A stretch of 64,000 nt of DNA, taken from positions 11,842,001-11,906,000 of the forward strand of contig CM060188.1 in NCBI GenBank assembly GCA_030549335.1, given 5' to 3'. Made by a program: the position numbers and the translations under genes. Below are positions 45,556 through 57,557 of the stretch, one piece after another (the stretch's first letter is position 1; each line of letters starts with the position of its first letter). This DNA is from Pontederia crassipes (lineage: Eukaryota > Streptophyta > Magnoliopsida > Commelinales > Pontederiaceae). Under the pieces are notes generated by a model. It had not been told where the DNA came from and did no database searches. It saw only the letters and a program-made list of their open reading frames with translations.

Positions 45556-46222
45556 TGTCACGGGGTCATTCTCGGACACTAGACCACGTGCGGCGACTAG
45601 GCGGATAGGCACCTAGCCAAGCCTGTTTTGAGTTTGCAACGGAAGTTTTATGGTCGAGACGACTTTGCCGAGAGTCGCTCTTATAGGCATTCAAACACGG
45701 ACATGACTAGAGTGTTGGACTACTCGTCACGAGACCGTGGCATTAGCGCGTTGCGGCACTAATGTTGGCGCTTGGGCGCTTAAAGTCCGAAGGGGCGACG
45801 AAGGGACCACGGGACGCCACGAAGGGACACCGATGTGGGTTGCCACCCCACGCTCAAGGCCATGACACTAGAATTAAAGGAAAGCTTGCTTGTATTAAAT
45901 ATGATGAAACATAACATACAATTGGGCCTCAGAAGGCACTAGTGAACTCCTCCCAGTGTACCGTAGGTATAGGAGTCTTGTTACATATTGAAGATGCAAA
46001 AGACGTACCCTACGGGAACGTCACCTACTTGGCCATTCATAAGGACGGCCTTACAAGATAAATGCCCTAAGGGCGGATAACTTGGTACTCCGCAATATTA
46101 CGCAGTGCGGGGCGGCTGCATGTGTTCCATGTTTTCGGCGCTGAGCGGCCGAGGGCTATAAGTTGAGCGGCACTGGTGCCGCGAGGCTTCACGCTTCGTG
46201 TCACGGGAAACGCCCCGTGACA
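45556..46222 (-). repeat. 3' LTR of LARD element
   Basis: 667 bp with 10-base perfect inverted ends TGTCACGGGG...CCCCGTGACA. Differs from the other LTR at about 45931 (A/G) and 46206 (G/A). Confidence 0.95.
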
Positions 46223-46240
46223 TTCTCCCCCACCAAAGTC
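46223..46240 (-). other. Polypurine tract of LARD
   Basis: The minus strand reads TTTGGTGGGGGAGAA just before the LTR. Confidence 0.85.
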
Positions 46241-46849
46241 GGCGACGCCCCCGACGCCGTTGTCCGGGCTTCCTCGGGGCCTTCGTCTTGAGTCTTGACT
46301 TCGCTTGTCTCGCTCAATTCTGCCTTCTTTGCCTTGACTTCAACTTCACCAGCATCACGCAACGCCAGGAATGCCCGCTCCTTGGGGTCTCGCTGAGGAC
46401 TCCTCCCTCAGGCCTGCTTCGCTCGCTGATCCTTCGTCCAATCCGGGGTCATCACTTGTGCAGCGCCAGTGGAGTCCGCCATGTGCGGTCTGACTTCATC
46501 AAGCAACTATCCGTCCATCAAGTCTCTGTTGGCTTCACTTCTCTTCGACTTACGCAGCGTCAACTTGTGTGGTTTGGCTTCTTTGGGGGTGAAACAACTC
46601 TTGTATGCCTTCAGGAATAGCGCGGAGAAGAGTTGTCTCAGGGTCGTGTAGAACACGATGAAGAGTCTCGCCATTCGACCTGCATGACTTGACTCGATGC
46701 CTTCATGTTGCGGATGGCCGCAGCATAAGGTCTTCCTTCCGTCGAATGCGAAGTGCGGGACCATCTCACCCTCGATGATCATTCTTGAATTTCGACGGCT
46801 TGAAACAGCACAAGCTCTCCGATGTCGATGCTTGTAGCTTGTCTGCTTT

Positions 46850-47340
46850 GGGTGCCTGGGGTCGCTATGATGAGCGACAAGAGTCTTCCCATGGAACTTT
46901 TGGGACGCTTCCGGTCTCTTTGTGGGCTTGACTCAATGTCTCTATGTTGCAAATGATTGCAACGTAGAGTCTTCCATATCTCTGCCGAACTAAAAGCGCA
47001 GGACCACCTCCTCCTTGGTGACCACATGATGTTTCGGCAGTCTTGAGGCGGGACAAGGTTCTTTGATATGACAATCCATGCCTTGTCCATCCAAGTCGCC
47101 ATAGTGGGCGACGAGAGTCTCCCCACGTTTCCTTGTGGTTCAACTCGCTGTCCCCAAGTTGCAGATGGCTGCAACGTTGAGTCCTTCGTCCGCCGAGCCT
47201 TGAGAACATCTCCACCTTCCCCTTGGTGGACAATAGATATCTCGACGGTTTGAGGTGGAGCAAGGTTCTTTGGTATAACATTCTGCACCTTGTCCACTCT
47301 CAGTCGCTATAGTGAGCGACGATGAGGGTCTCCCCACATG
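46850..47340. repeat. Degenerate ~208-234-bp tandem repeat in LARD
   Basis: 'gagcgac-aagagtcttccc'-type anchors at about 46872, 47106 and 47314 with similar text between ('caaggttctttg', 'ccttggtg'). Confidence 0.7.
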
Positions 47341-49214
47341 TGCCTGTGGTTCGATCCGCTTCTCCTGCTTCGATGGGCGATCTATATCTTCGGCATAAGT
47401 AGCTTCCTCCTTGCGACTTGAGCTTCTCTCCCCCACCATTGCCCTTGCCCAAGGGCTTTGGTGGTATGGCACTTGTTCCGATTGACTTGGCAGCGTCGAC
47501 TAGTGAACGGAAGTTGGACGATCCGGTCGTTCCAACTCCTTCCTAGTCCAAAGCTTCTAACCCCTCTGCTTGAAGAGCACCAACACTGGGTCTTCATCCT
47601 CCTGGGAACACTGTAGGCGGAGCTCGGTGATTCCTTTCACTTCCTCCTTCAACATGCCCATCTGGCCGCTGCTGAACAATGGGATCTTGACCTTCAGTCC
47701 CAACTTGTCAGGGTCTGCATAATTGATGAACTGCCAATTCTTCCGTCCCATGTCTGGGATGCATGTTTGCCATATTCTACATTATCGCGATGTCAACGCC
47801 ATCCTGAGTTTGCCACCTCTTGCAGGATTCTTGGGATATGCCTTCTTCCGGTCCTGGGACCTCCTTTGAAGCTTTGACAATCCCTTTGGGGTATAGACGG
47901 GGCGAGATCGTTGTGCTCGTTCACGAAGAGGATGCACCTTAGATGCTCGTCCGTCCGCACCTTGGACAAAGTAAAGTCATTGTGCTTGTCATCCTAGATC
48001 ATACACCTTTGACATACTCGTCCACTGAGCGGCTTGACCCTTGCGAAAGAGTAGCCGTTCCGAGCCTTCACTAATCTGGGCGGGTGCTTGTGAAGACGCT
48101 CCGCTTAGATAAGCGGACTGCGGTTGGTGAACTCGTGGCATGAGCTCCCAACATTACCTCCATCTCCATTCGAAGGGACGACATCGCCAATGTGTCCTTC
48201 CAAACTTTCGCATTGTGATCCGTGGAGGCCGCTTCGATTACTCGAGGCGATGTCCGAAAGGAAAGGGCACTCCTTCCTTCGGTTGGCGGCAGAACGCTTG
48301 ACAGCAGCATGCCAAGGTTCGCCGATGCTCGACGCTCAGACCATTTGCCAAATTGGTCGCTGAGTTGAGGCGTCGATTTGCGTTGGCATGTATCAAGTTC
48401 GTCCCACTCCTTGATGGATGGCATCGCGTCGCTTGCGGGGCGACACTTGACGAGGCAAGCAAGGCTGACAGCTCGTCCACGAGTGTTTGCAAGTAATCAA
48501 CGCTTTGCTCCATTCCTGAAAGTCATCGTGGCGTGGCAGGCGATGCTGCGGCACGACAAGATGCTTGTGATTGATGTTCCTTGACCGAAGGGATGATATT
48601 CTTTGGCCGAAAAGGGACCGTGAACCTTGATATTTGTCTTTAAGCCAACTTCTCCCGTGAAGCGGTTGTGCACTTCACGTTGCATGACTGGGCATGCGAT
48701 GCGACGTCACGAAATACCGAGCAGCGCCAGGTCGTCATGATAGTGCATGACCGACAGTCCCTGAATATGACACGGATCCTCCGAGTTACACGACGCTCGT
48801 GTAAGCGATCTCCTGATATGAGCAACGCAAGACCATCATGCCGAGCATATGGCCACTCTTTGACGCAGCGCGACACTTCAGGATTCCCGACTGTATACCT
48901 GGGGTGGTTGATCTGCTCGAGTGAGCGACGCATGACCGTCCCGGTTAGGCGGGGCGATCAATCCGCCATCATGATGCATGACGGACGTTCCTTGACACGA
49001 CACGGGTGTATGAGGAACATGCTGCGGGGCACGACTGGGCGTGCGGCGAGGAAGCTTGCCATGCATTCCTCGTTGGCGTCCATGATCAAAGACCATGGTA
49101 CCAGTGCGCCTGGGCGTGATGGAGTATTTGAGCGGAAGCACATTTCCTACGCCAGGGCACGTTGCGACGACACAAGCGAGTCATCGTCGCTGGGTAATCC
49201 GAGCAGGAAGAACT

Positions 49215-49226
49215 GCTCTGATACCA
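49215..49226 (-). other. Primer-binding site of LARD (tRNA-iMet)
   Basis: The minus strand reads TGGTATCAGAGC two bases from the LTR; perfect canonical site, continuing AG. Confidence 0.95.
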
Positions 49227-49228
49227 CT

Positions 49229-49895
49229 TGTCACGGGGTCATTCTCGGACACTAGACCACGTGCGGCGACTAGGCGGATAGGCACCTAGCCAAGCCTGTT
49301 TTGAGTTTGCAACGGAAGTTTTATGGTCGAGACGACTTTGCCGAGAGTCGCTCTTATAGGCATTCAAACACGGACATGACTAGAGTGTTGGACTACTCGT
49401 CACGAGACCGTGGCATTAGCGCGTTGCGGCACTAATGTTGGCGCTTGGGCGCTTAAAGTCCGAAGGGGCGACGAAGGGACCACGGGACGCCACGAAGGGA
49501 CACCGATGTGGGTTGCCACCCCACGCTCAAGGCCATGACACTAGAATTAAAGGAAAGCTTGCTTGTATTAAATATGATGAAACATAACATACAATTGGGC
49601 CTCGGAAGGCACTAGTGAACTCCTCCCAGTGTACCGTAGGTATAGGAGTCTTGTTACATATTGAAGATGCAAAAGACGTACCCTACGGGAACGTCACCTA
49701 CTTGGCCATTCATAAGGACGGCCTTACAAGATAAATGCCCTAAGGGCGGATAACTTGGTACTCCGCAATATTACGCAGTGCGGGGCGGCTGCATGTGTTC
49801 CATGTTTTCGGCGCTGAGCGGCCGAGGGCTATAAGTTGAGCGGCACTGGTGCCGCGAGGCTTCACGCTTCGTGTCACGAGAAACGCCCCGTGACA
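49229..49895 (-). repeat. 5' LTR of LARD element
   Basis: 667 bp, two differences from 45556-46222; same TGTCACGGGG inverted ends. Confidence 0.95.
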
Positions 49896-50130
49896 CGAGC
49901 GCTTCTCCTCGTGCTCCTTTTATAGCTTCATGCCGGTTTGATTCGAGGAGCAATCGGAAGAGGAATCGGGGACGAATCGGGGGAGGAAATCTCTCCCCCG
50001 ATTTCCACGTTCTTCGTTTCCTTTTCTTTCTTTCTCCTTTTTTTTTGAATTCGAATTCGTTTCCTTTTTGGAATTCCTCCATGTTTTGATTCCTTCTTTC
50101 CTTTGTTATTTCCATATATGAAAGTCAATT
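49896..50130 (+). repeat. Long LTR-like repeat, copy A right part
   Basis: Continues copy A after the LARD insertion: CTTCTCCTCGTGCTCCTTTTATAG resembles the complement of copy B around 53495-53515. The outer end is not precisely defined. Confidence 0.5.
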
Positions 50131-50945
50131 TCTACAGGTACCGATTGATTGAACAAAAGGTATACAAATATAAGTAATGCATATATCGATCATAGAAGCA
50201 AATATCAACTACCTACAGCCTACCTTTAGCTATAGTTTCCTTTTCCATGCACGGAGTCGTAGGATATGTAGCAATCCATGAGGATGCTGGAACATAATCC
50301 ACTCATCCAGAGATGAGGGAGGCCAAATTGAGTGTGGGACCATGCAAGATCTAGAGCCAACACTCTAGACTCGATCACGACGGTGATGATATGGGATCTT
50401 ACCGTTAGAAGATTCCCAGCACTCTCTACGTCTTCGCAAGTAGATATGCATGAGGCTATATGTGGGCGACGGTGGCACCTGGTGCGAAGCAGGCCGATTG
50501 CATGAAGCGCAAATAGAAGGAAAAGGTCATAGAAGTTCTACTAATTCGGTTGGGGCGACGACAGCGGGCCTCCTTCCGCGAGCTCTTCATGTATGCTCTC
50601 TCTCTTCTTTCTATCTTTCTCGCGAGAGACTCTTCAATGGAAAATTACATCATGCAATTATTGTTTCAGTTGGAATAACTTCTTCAATGTCCAATTGTGT
50701 GAAAATTAAAAAGAAACGGATGTGGGTCAGATGGGAGTTTCAGAAAGATAAAATAAATGGAGCGGTGGAACTTGGAAGTTACACACAACGTATAAACTCA
50801 TATGATGAGTTAAACGAGAGTTACACCTAATAGAGAAGAAATTGATGGTGAGATTGATGTTACAAAACAAACAAAAAACAAAATAGAGAAAAAAGATAAT
50901 CACTTAGAAAAAAGATAATGTCATATAGACTGCCCAATGCATCAG

Positions 50946-50995
<50 letters not shown>

Positions 50996-51225
50996 TATTT
51001 TTTCCCTCTACGTTGATTCGCCAGAAAGAAAAAAAATGGACAAATCAGAACAATTAGTGGTCGACAGCGGATAACGACAAATAACAAAAGCAACCGCATT
51101 CTTGACAAAACAAATACAAAGATATATATGTTTTCATTTTATTTCCTAAACTATAAAAAGGGTTTAATATCCATACTTACTAGAAGACCACATCCGGACT
51201 GTCCATCACATCATCTATGGTGTAT
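50131..51225. other. Intergenic DNA with long (TA)n
   Basis: No gene recognised. A (TA)n run of about 46 bases lies at 50947-50992. Confidence 0.55.
50947..50992. repeat. (TA)n microsatellite
   Basis: About 23 uninterrupted TA units. Confidence 0.95.
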
Positions 51226-52035
51226 GGCAGTATTTTTAAAATCAGACCGGTCGACCGATTCAATTATGAACCAGTCCAATTCGATTAGTAAGTAAAACTT
51301 ATTTTTATAAAAAATCAAATTAAACTAGGTTAATTCGATCAAAATTGAATTGAACCGAAAAACTAGTTCAATCCAAATTTTTAAAATAATAAAAAATGGT
51401 CCATATATGGAAAAAAGAAAAGAAAAGTGTATAATAACAGAGAAGCTAGAAGCGCTATAATAATAAAAAAGAGAGTAAAATAAATGATTTGATTGTTCAG
51501 AATCAATGGACTAAATAACAAGTAAAGTAATTTGAATTTGAAAGAAAATTAAAAAAGTAGTAATAAAGATAAATTTGAATAAAAGAAAAAATTATCATGA
51601 ACATAAATAAGAAGATGACAAATTTTAAATTATTATCAATAATATACATTAAAAATATGAAAATAGAAACATAATAATATAGAAAATTTTATAGGAGGAA
51701 TTTATCCAAGGAATCAAATAATATGAAAAGAAAATTTGAATTTGAAAAATAAAATAGGGAAATATAATAGTAATGGAAATCTAAAAAAAAGGAAATTATT
51801 CATGAAATTATTAAATAATAAAATATAAAATTAACTAATTATATATAATATATTCTTAAAATGTTAAAATAATTTATTAATTTTTTATTGATTCAAAATG
51901 TTTAATATATGTTTATTTCATTATTTTTTACCTTGTATACTTTTATTTGTAACTTTTTTGAAGGAATAAGAACAATATTATTTTAATAAAAATCTGATTT
52001 TACTCAATTGGCCCGGTGTACCGAGAGCATGGCCC
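51226..52035. mobile_element. Non-autonomous DNA transposon, TTTAAAATC-ended family, copy 2
   Basis: Left end TTTTTAAAATCAGACCGG. The interior aligns with 32869-33705 (shared 'gaaaaaattatcatgaac', 'aacaatattattttaata'). The right inverted end is less clear than in copy 1 ('ctgattttactcaattgg'). Confidence 0.55.
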
Positions 52036-53349
52036 TCTTGATCGTCGATTAGACATCAAGGGCCCAAATTTATTTTGCACTTGATAATTTTCAACTGGAC
52101 GAGAATTTAAAACAATTTTCGTTGGAGGAAACAAAGCGGTGTCTGCTTCCTTCTCTTCGCCGGACACGGTCATCGACTCCGCCTGCTGTCATCGACCCAC
52201 CCACCCAGACCCCACCCCACTCCCACCACCATTGCTGCCCCCCTCTTCCTTGGCCCTGTTTCAGTCTTGCCGCCTTCTTCATCCCCATCACTTTCCTTGC
52301 TTCTGATACTCGTCTTATGTTGCTCCCATCCTGTATTTATAAACTTCATTTGATCTTTAAGATAACGTTTTTGGTGTTTAATGCAAGCGGAGGTCATATT
52401 CCTTGTGCAGTTTAATACTGATATGACCATCGTATTCGAACTATAAGAGGTATAAATGGTTGGAGAAGATAGAAGATATTTTATAGGTGAGCATCAGTTC
52501 TCATCTTCTCCGATCTTTTATCAATATTCATAGAACCTTCTTTTATCAATATTCATGTAAAAACTTCCAGTGATACATGTCCTTTGTAGTTTCGTCTTTT
52601 GTAGATCGAAGAGAAATTGGCTTGCTTTTGTTCTAAACTTTGACCGCGTTGAAATAAAAGATAGCATTCAGTTCATTGTGTTAAAACCATTATGCAAATA
52701 TAGTACTCAATTCATGCATTCGTTCGTTAAACCGCAAACAAACTAAAACCGTAGGCACTACTACTACATGAATGAGAAAAGCTCATTTATTAATGCACAA
52801 GGGATCATAACAAATATATGAACGAAAAATTGTTTAATAATTTTTGGATGTTTCATTCTCAGTTTCACTAGTTTAATCAACTTTTGTTCGCTCTTGTCCG
52901 AATATATACGAGATTAATAAGCGGATGGGTCTCGAGCGAGGAAAAAAATGTCTGTTTGTTATGATTCGTGGAAGGAACTAAATATTCGAGACAAAAGAAG
53001 ACGACAAATGTCTCTTTGGCGATCTTATCGGAAATCCCTCGATTTGATAAATGGATAAAGTTACCGTACGATGTGGCCCTGCGTTGTCAACATGTACTGA
53101 CCATTTTACAAATCTATGAAAATTTGAATAGATCTCGTAATGGGGCAGTAAAGATTGATTGCACACGACCATGCGACGATTCCTCTTTTTGAATTCAAGT
53201 ATTGTGAATTTAAAATTTTTTACTGAGAATCTCATATATTATTATTAGATATTAGGTACGTGATTCGAAATCATTTATTCAGATTAATTATGTTCGATGG
53301 TAAGTCTATAACGTCTGCAATTAACATAAGAAAATCAATTCAAAATTAA
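52036..53349. other. Intergenic DNA, no confident gene
   Basis: A GC-richer patch at 52120-52290 has open frames on both strands but no recognisable motif. The rest is AT-rich. Confidence 0.5.
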
Positions 53350-53959
53350 TTGGAAATTATTGTCATTAATGAGGAATTTAAATCAAATTCAAAATAAAAA
53401 AGGAAGACCAACGGTATGAAACGGTCGACCAGGGGAGTAATCGTCTCCCCTGATCGCGCCCGTTTCCATATCCGGCCGACCAAGGGTCGGCCGGGACTAT
53501 AAAGGGGTGAGAAGGGGCACCCCCGCACCCCTTCGACACACCTGCCGATCGTCGACCGTCGCCGCCGCACCACTCCGTCCCTTTTCTCCTTCGTCTCTCC
53601 GATGATCGACGTACGAATAGCGAAGCAGAACACGGCAACCAGCAGAACGACGATCCTCTGACACGCGGCCGATCCTTCTCGACGCGTCCATGAAGACTCA
53701 GTGAACCTTCCCATCGGCCGAGATCGACCGGCGACACGATGGACGGCGTGAGAAAACACCGGCGAACTCAAATTATTCGGAAAATGTACCTTGGCGTTTT
53801 AAATCCCTAGACGAAGAAATATGGATTGTTTAATGCATAGGAATAGTCCATCATGATCCTGAGATAGTTATTCACATTTTTTGTATTCATGTCGTGTTGA
53901 TTTGATGGTCGAAAGACCGTCGGAATCGAGGACGAAGTCCGGCGGCTCTGTTTTATCGC

Positions 53960-54360
53960 AGGGACCGGTCGATCGATTTTAGGAAACGATCGATCGATCC
54001 TTGCGAGGAATTCGCCTGAATTCCTGTTGCTCGGTCGACCGGCTGCACCATGATGGTCGATCGATCTACCTATCATCGGACAGACCCAACCTCGTGACCG
54101 GTCGACCGATCTTCCGAGCGGTCGATCGATTATACGCGCAGTGCGCGTCCTTGTGATCTTGCGATCGATCGATCGATCATCAGAACGGTCGACCGATCCA
54201 GTAAAGTAATCGATCGACTGGCCCACGTGCGTGGTCGACCGATCCGACAGACAACGAAGAAGGTCGACCGATCCAAGAGGACGATCGACCGGTCCAGTTA
54301 ATCCAGTCGGTTCAGACCGGCCGGTTCAATCCAAACTATCGGTTCGACCTGACCGGTTCA
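53960..54360. repeat. Dense array of GGTCGACC / CGATCGATCG palindromes
   Basis: More than a dozen near-palindromic words built from CGGTCGACCGATC and CGATCGATCGATC occur in 400 bases at irregular 15-40-base spacing, ending with CCGGTTC-type words. It sits at the position corresponding to the GGCACGATCGTGCC motifs of copy A. Confidence 0.85.
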
Positions 54361-54609
54361 ACCAAGACGGATCCGTAGAGAGATGATAAATTGATTCTGA
54401 TGTATAAGTATTGACATAATTCGAGTCGAACTCTGGCCGATTGGAGTCCAACTCATAAATCCTAATCGGAGACTCTAACCAGTTCATCTATACTGGCTGA
54501 GTCCTATTGTACAAACACTAACACCCATTTGGGTCCTGATTCATAGACTACATGATAAGCAAAGATAAAGATACGAGATCGTTATGTGCCGCCCCATTGT
54601 ACGGAATAA

Positions 54610-54890
54610 ATATTACAGTATGGTATAGAGAGGGACAAGTAGTTAGCTGAGAAGACAGCAAAGCTACTGGTTTTTAATGACCACTGTTCCTGAGACTTCA
54701 GGTTCTCTCCCACTTGTGTCTCGAAGAAGGGTGATGCATTAGTCACACTCCTTCCCCCAAAGAACATAGTATTGAGCCAGAGAGACAGGTAGCTAACTGA
54801 GGAGACAGTGAACCCACAGGTTCTTAAATGACCACTGTTCCTGGGTGTAGGTCATCTCCCACCTACATTCCGAATTGGTGGTGCGTTGTC
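54610..54890. repeat. Two ~150-bp tandem units, copy B
   Basis: Units around 54610-54740 and 54770-54890 share 'tagctgag-agacag' and 'aatgaccactgttcctg'. They are the complement of the 44170-44460 pair. Confidence 0.75.
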
Positions 54891-55745
54891 ACACCCCTTT
54901 TCCTTTATGGGCTTACTGGCTTTACAGATTCATAGATACACCTCTGACATTCCAATTTAATAAAGTCAAGCTCGCATAGGACAACTAATCTTAAGGATAT
55001 CATAGTAATGTAAAGGATGTAGTGCAACTCACAACAATGTAAATGCAAAGTAAAGTATTGCATGGCATAGAACATGGTACAGTAAAATATGGAACATGAT
55101 ATAGTAAATATAATGTAGAGTAAAGACAAAGTATGGTCATAGCAAAGAACAAAGCACAAATATTGATATTGTTAAAGCATGAAGTATTGACCCATTATAG
55201 TCAATGTATAGAAGTCAAAGTATAGTATTGCTCATCACTGATATATTATTGTTATGATTATCATTGATCCTTATTTCACCGTCTATATTGCTATTGTACT
55301 GGGCTTTTTGCTCACGGTTATTCGATTTCCCTGCATTGGGATTTTACAGGTGAGAATGCTTACTGACGAGGATGGAGGGCACAGAACTTGGAGGACGCTA
55401 CACATGACATACTCTATTGCTACAAGTCTTTTAAATTTGCATCACGTATCAGCATGTTCTCTTCTATTGAGAAACATCATGATCTTCCGCATATCGACTC
55501 TTTATTTCAGTTGAACTTGTTACTTTTCTCCATTTTGGTTATCGATTACATTAACTATCAATGTCTCTTGGCATTCCAACGCTTGAACTTCCGCAATAAA
55601 GATTTTGATTACATTTGCTTATTATATTAATGTCACGTATGCCATTTTATTGAATGGTCATGGTCAATAGTGTAGTAGGTAGTGTAACGCTCCTGGAATC
55701 AACCTGACTGTCTACATGACAGGAAGAGCAATTTTGAGGACGTTA

Positions 55746-56239
55746 CAGAGTCAACTTTCAATATGTGGACAATGTGATCTTTAATATCGCGTGAATTAAA
55801 TCATCGTCACCGCTTTCCATACGCTGAGAACTTGGATAAAAAAATTATTGCATAGGGATATCTATTCATAATTCATGGTCCTACCGATCCATTCTTAAGT
55901 AATCGATTTCATTAGGGGTAACCAAATTTTTGTTTTAACTATTTGAATATATCCCAAAATCAGTCCCATCAAACTCGCCAAACCATGTTAAATATATTAG
56001 CACTAAATAATAATTCATGCGATGAATCGAAATAAATTATATACGAGATGGGATTAAAAATATAAATGAAAGATCACTCTTTTTAATGACTTTGTTCTTT
56101 AATTAGACAATAATCCATCGAATTTGATATGGTCTACTGTTTTCAATTTATCTATTATTTTTGTTTGATTCAAGTCATGCAACGCATTAATTCAAATGGT
56201 AAGTCACGTCCAACTCACTCGTGGAGTGCCTTAATTGAA
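55746..56239. other. AT-rich spacer
   Basis: No gene or element recognised. Confidence 0.55.
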
Positions 56240-57307
56240 GGTAAATTGCACGATTAATTCTTCAACTTTGAGTCAATTTTAAATCAGTCCACTAACTTCA
56301 GTTTGTAACTAGAATGTTCTTCATATTTAATTTTTTTGCACGATTAGTCCCCTTAACCGGTGATAGTAAATTTTTGGTTGCCTTGCGTACGTGGCCGTCA
56401 CGTGAGTCGTTTCTCTTATATTCACGTCATTTAAGTCATCCACGTTATTTAACGTACTAAATCGGATAAATTACACGGATCATCCCCCAACTTTGAGTCT
56501 ATTTCTGAAGAGTCACCAATTTTAATTTGTAACTAGAGCGTCGTCCAACTTTAATTTTATTGCACGATTCGTCCACTTGACCGGTAATAGGTAGCTTCTT
56601 GATTACCTTGCTAATGTGGCGTAATAAAATATAATAAAAAATTAACTTGTTGACATGATATAATAAAAATAATAAAAAAAATGATAAAGTGTCGACGAGC
56701 TCGCGAAGGGGGGGTTGGGGGGGGGGGGGGGGCTTTTCTTCCTTGTGGCGACAAGCAAAAGGGGGCTGACACCCTCCTCTGCCAGCTCGTGCACCGGTGA
56801 GCTAGAAGAGGGGGGCGCTAGCCCCCTCAGGCTCGTCGACATTCCTATTGTTTTTTATTTTTTATTATTATAATATATTTTATTGTGCCATATCAATAAG
56901 TTAATTTTTTATTATATTTTATTACGATACGTCAGTAAGGTAATCGGAAGACTGCCTATTATCGGTCAAGTAGATGAATTGTGTAATAAAATTAAAGTTG
57001 GGGATGTTCTAATTATAAATTAAAATTGGAGCACCGTTTAAAAATCGACTTAAAATTGAGGGACGATCCGTGTAATTTATCCAGTTTTGTACGTTAAATG
57101 ACGTAGATGATTTGAATGATGTGAATGTAAGAGAAATGACTTACGTGACGGTCACGTACGCAAAGCAACCGAGAAATCCACTATCATTGGTCAATGATAC
57201 TAATCGTGCAAGAAAATTAAATATGAAAGACGTTCTAATTACAAATTTAAGTTGAAGGACCGATTTGAAATTGACTCAAAGTTAATGAATTAATCGTGTA
57301 ATTTACC
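56240..57307. mobile_element. Compound fold-back element, arms of ~460 bp
   Basis: GGTAAATTGCACGATTAATTC at the left end pairs with the complement at 57287-57307. Inverted similarity continues to GTCGACGAGC (56692-56701) and GCTCGTCGAC (56831-56840). Each arm holds two modules beginning GGTAAATT and GGATAAATTACACGGATC (56240 and 56464 left; 57082 and 57307 right). The loop has a long G run (about 56707-56733) and GC-rich sequence like the loop of the 12811-13725 element. No transposase. No clear target duplication. Confidence 0.8.
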
Positions 57308-57510
57308 CCCTTAACTAGTGATGTGTATTAGTTAGGGACTCGCCGCTTGAACTTGATTAATTTGATATCATCTCGAACATTAGATGAATTTTTATAGTTG
57401 GAAAATCGAACTCAAAATCATACCTATGTATAAGATTCGCTATCCTCTTTATAATAACAAAATGAAGTAAACACAATTGCCCTATAATTATTAACTTTCT
57501 TATTACTCGA

Positions 57511-57557
<47 letters not shown>

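Larger units (their letters stand above)
46223..49228 (-). other. LARD internal region, non-coding or decayed gag
   Basis: No pol domains. The longest minus-strand frame (46779-47297) has an internal protein-level repeat (IPKNLAPPQ and ISKNLVPPQ about 69 residues apart). A minus-strand stretch near 48240-48510 (VDYLQTLVDELSALLASSS) could be a gag-like coiled coil. Neither is strong enough to name a gene. Confidence 0.6.
45556..49895 (-). mobile_element. Young non-autonomous LTR retrotransposon (LARD-like), no RT
   Basis: A 4,340-bp element in minus orientation with two 667-bp LTRs (45556-46222 and 49229-49895) that differ at two positions only. Perfect tRNA-iMet primer site next to the right LTR and a G-rich polypurine tract next to the left LTR. 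The 3,006-bp interior has no RT, integrase or protease motif on either strand, only short frames. LTRs, PBS and PPT without pol define a LARD-type parasite that moves with proteins of another element (family knowledge). Inserted within repeat copy A. LTR similarity implies movement within roughly the last 0.1-0.2 million years at grass rates. Confidence 0.92.
53350..55745 (-). repeat. Long LTR-like repeat, copy B, inverted relative to copy A
   Basis: In minus orientation it starts TGTAACGTCCTC (55745 leftward) and shares with copy A the opening ~100 bases, the TACTTTAC minisatellite, the paired 'gaacctgtacccc' units, a palindrome-rich zone and a GC-rich end with a CCTTTATAG TATA-like motif near 53500. 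No coding sequence. The similarity is patchy, so the two insertions are old. The far end is uncertain. Confidence 0.6.

Noticed and set aside
48668..49289. Open frames of up to 195 codons at the end of the LARD interior
   Set aside because: Arg/His/Ser-rich with no motif, overlapping frames on both strands, and they run into the LTR.
53346..54226. 119-141-codon minus-strand frames, including an Arg/Ser/Asp-rich repeat protein
   Set aside because: Translations of the GGTCGACC/CGATCGATC array and a GC-rich LTR end.
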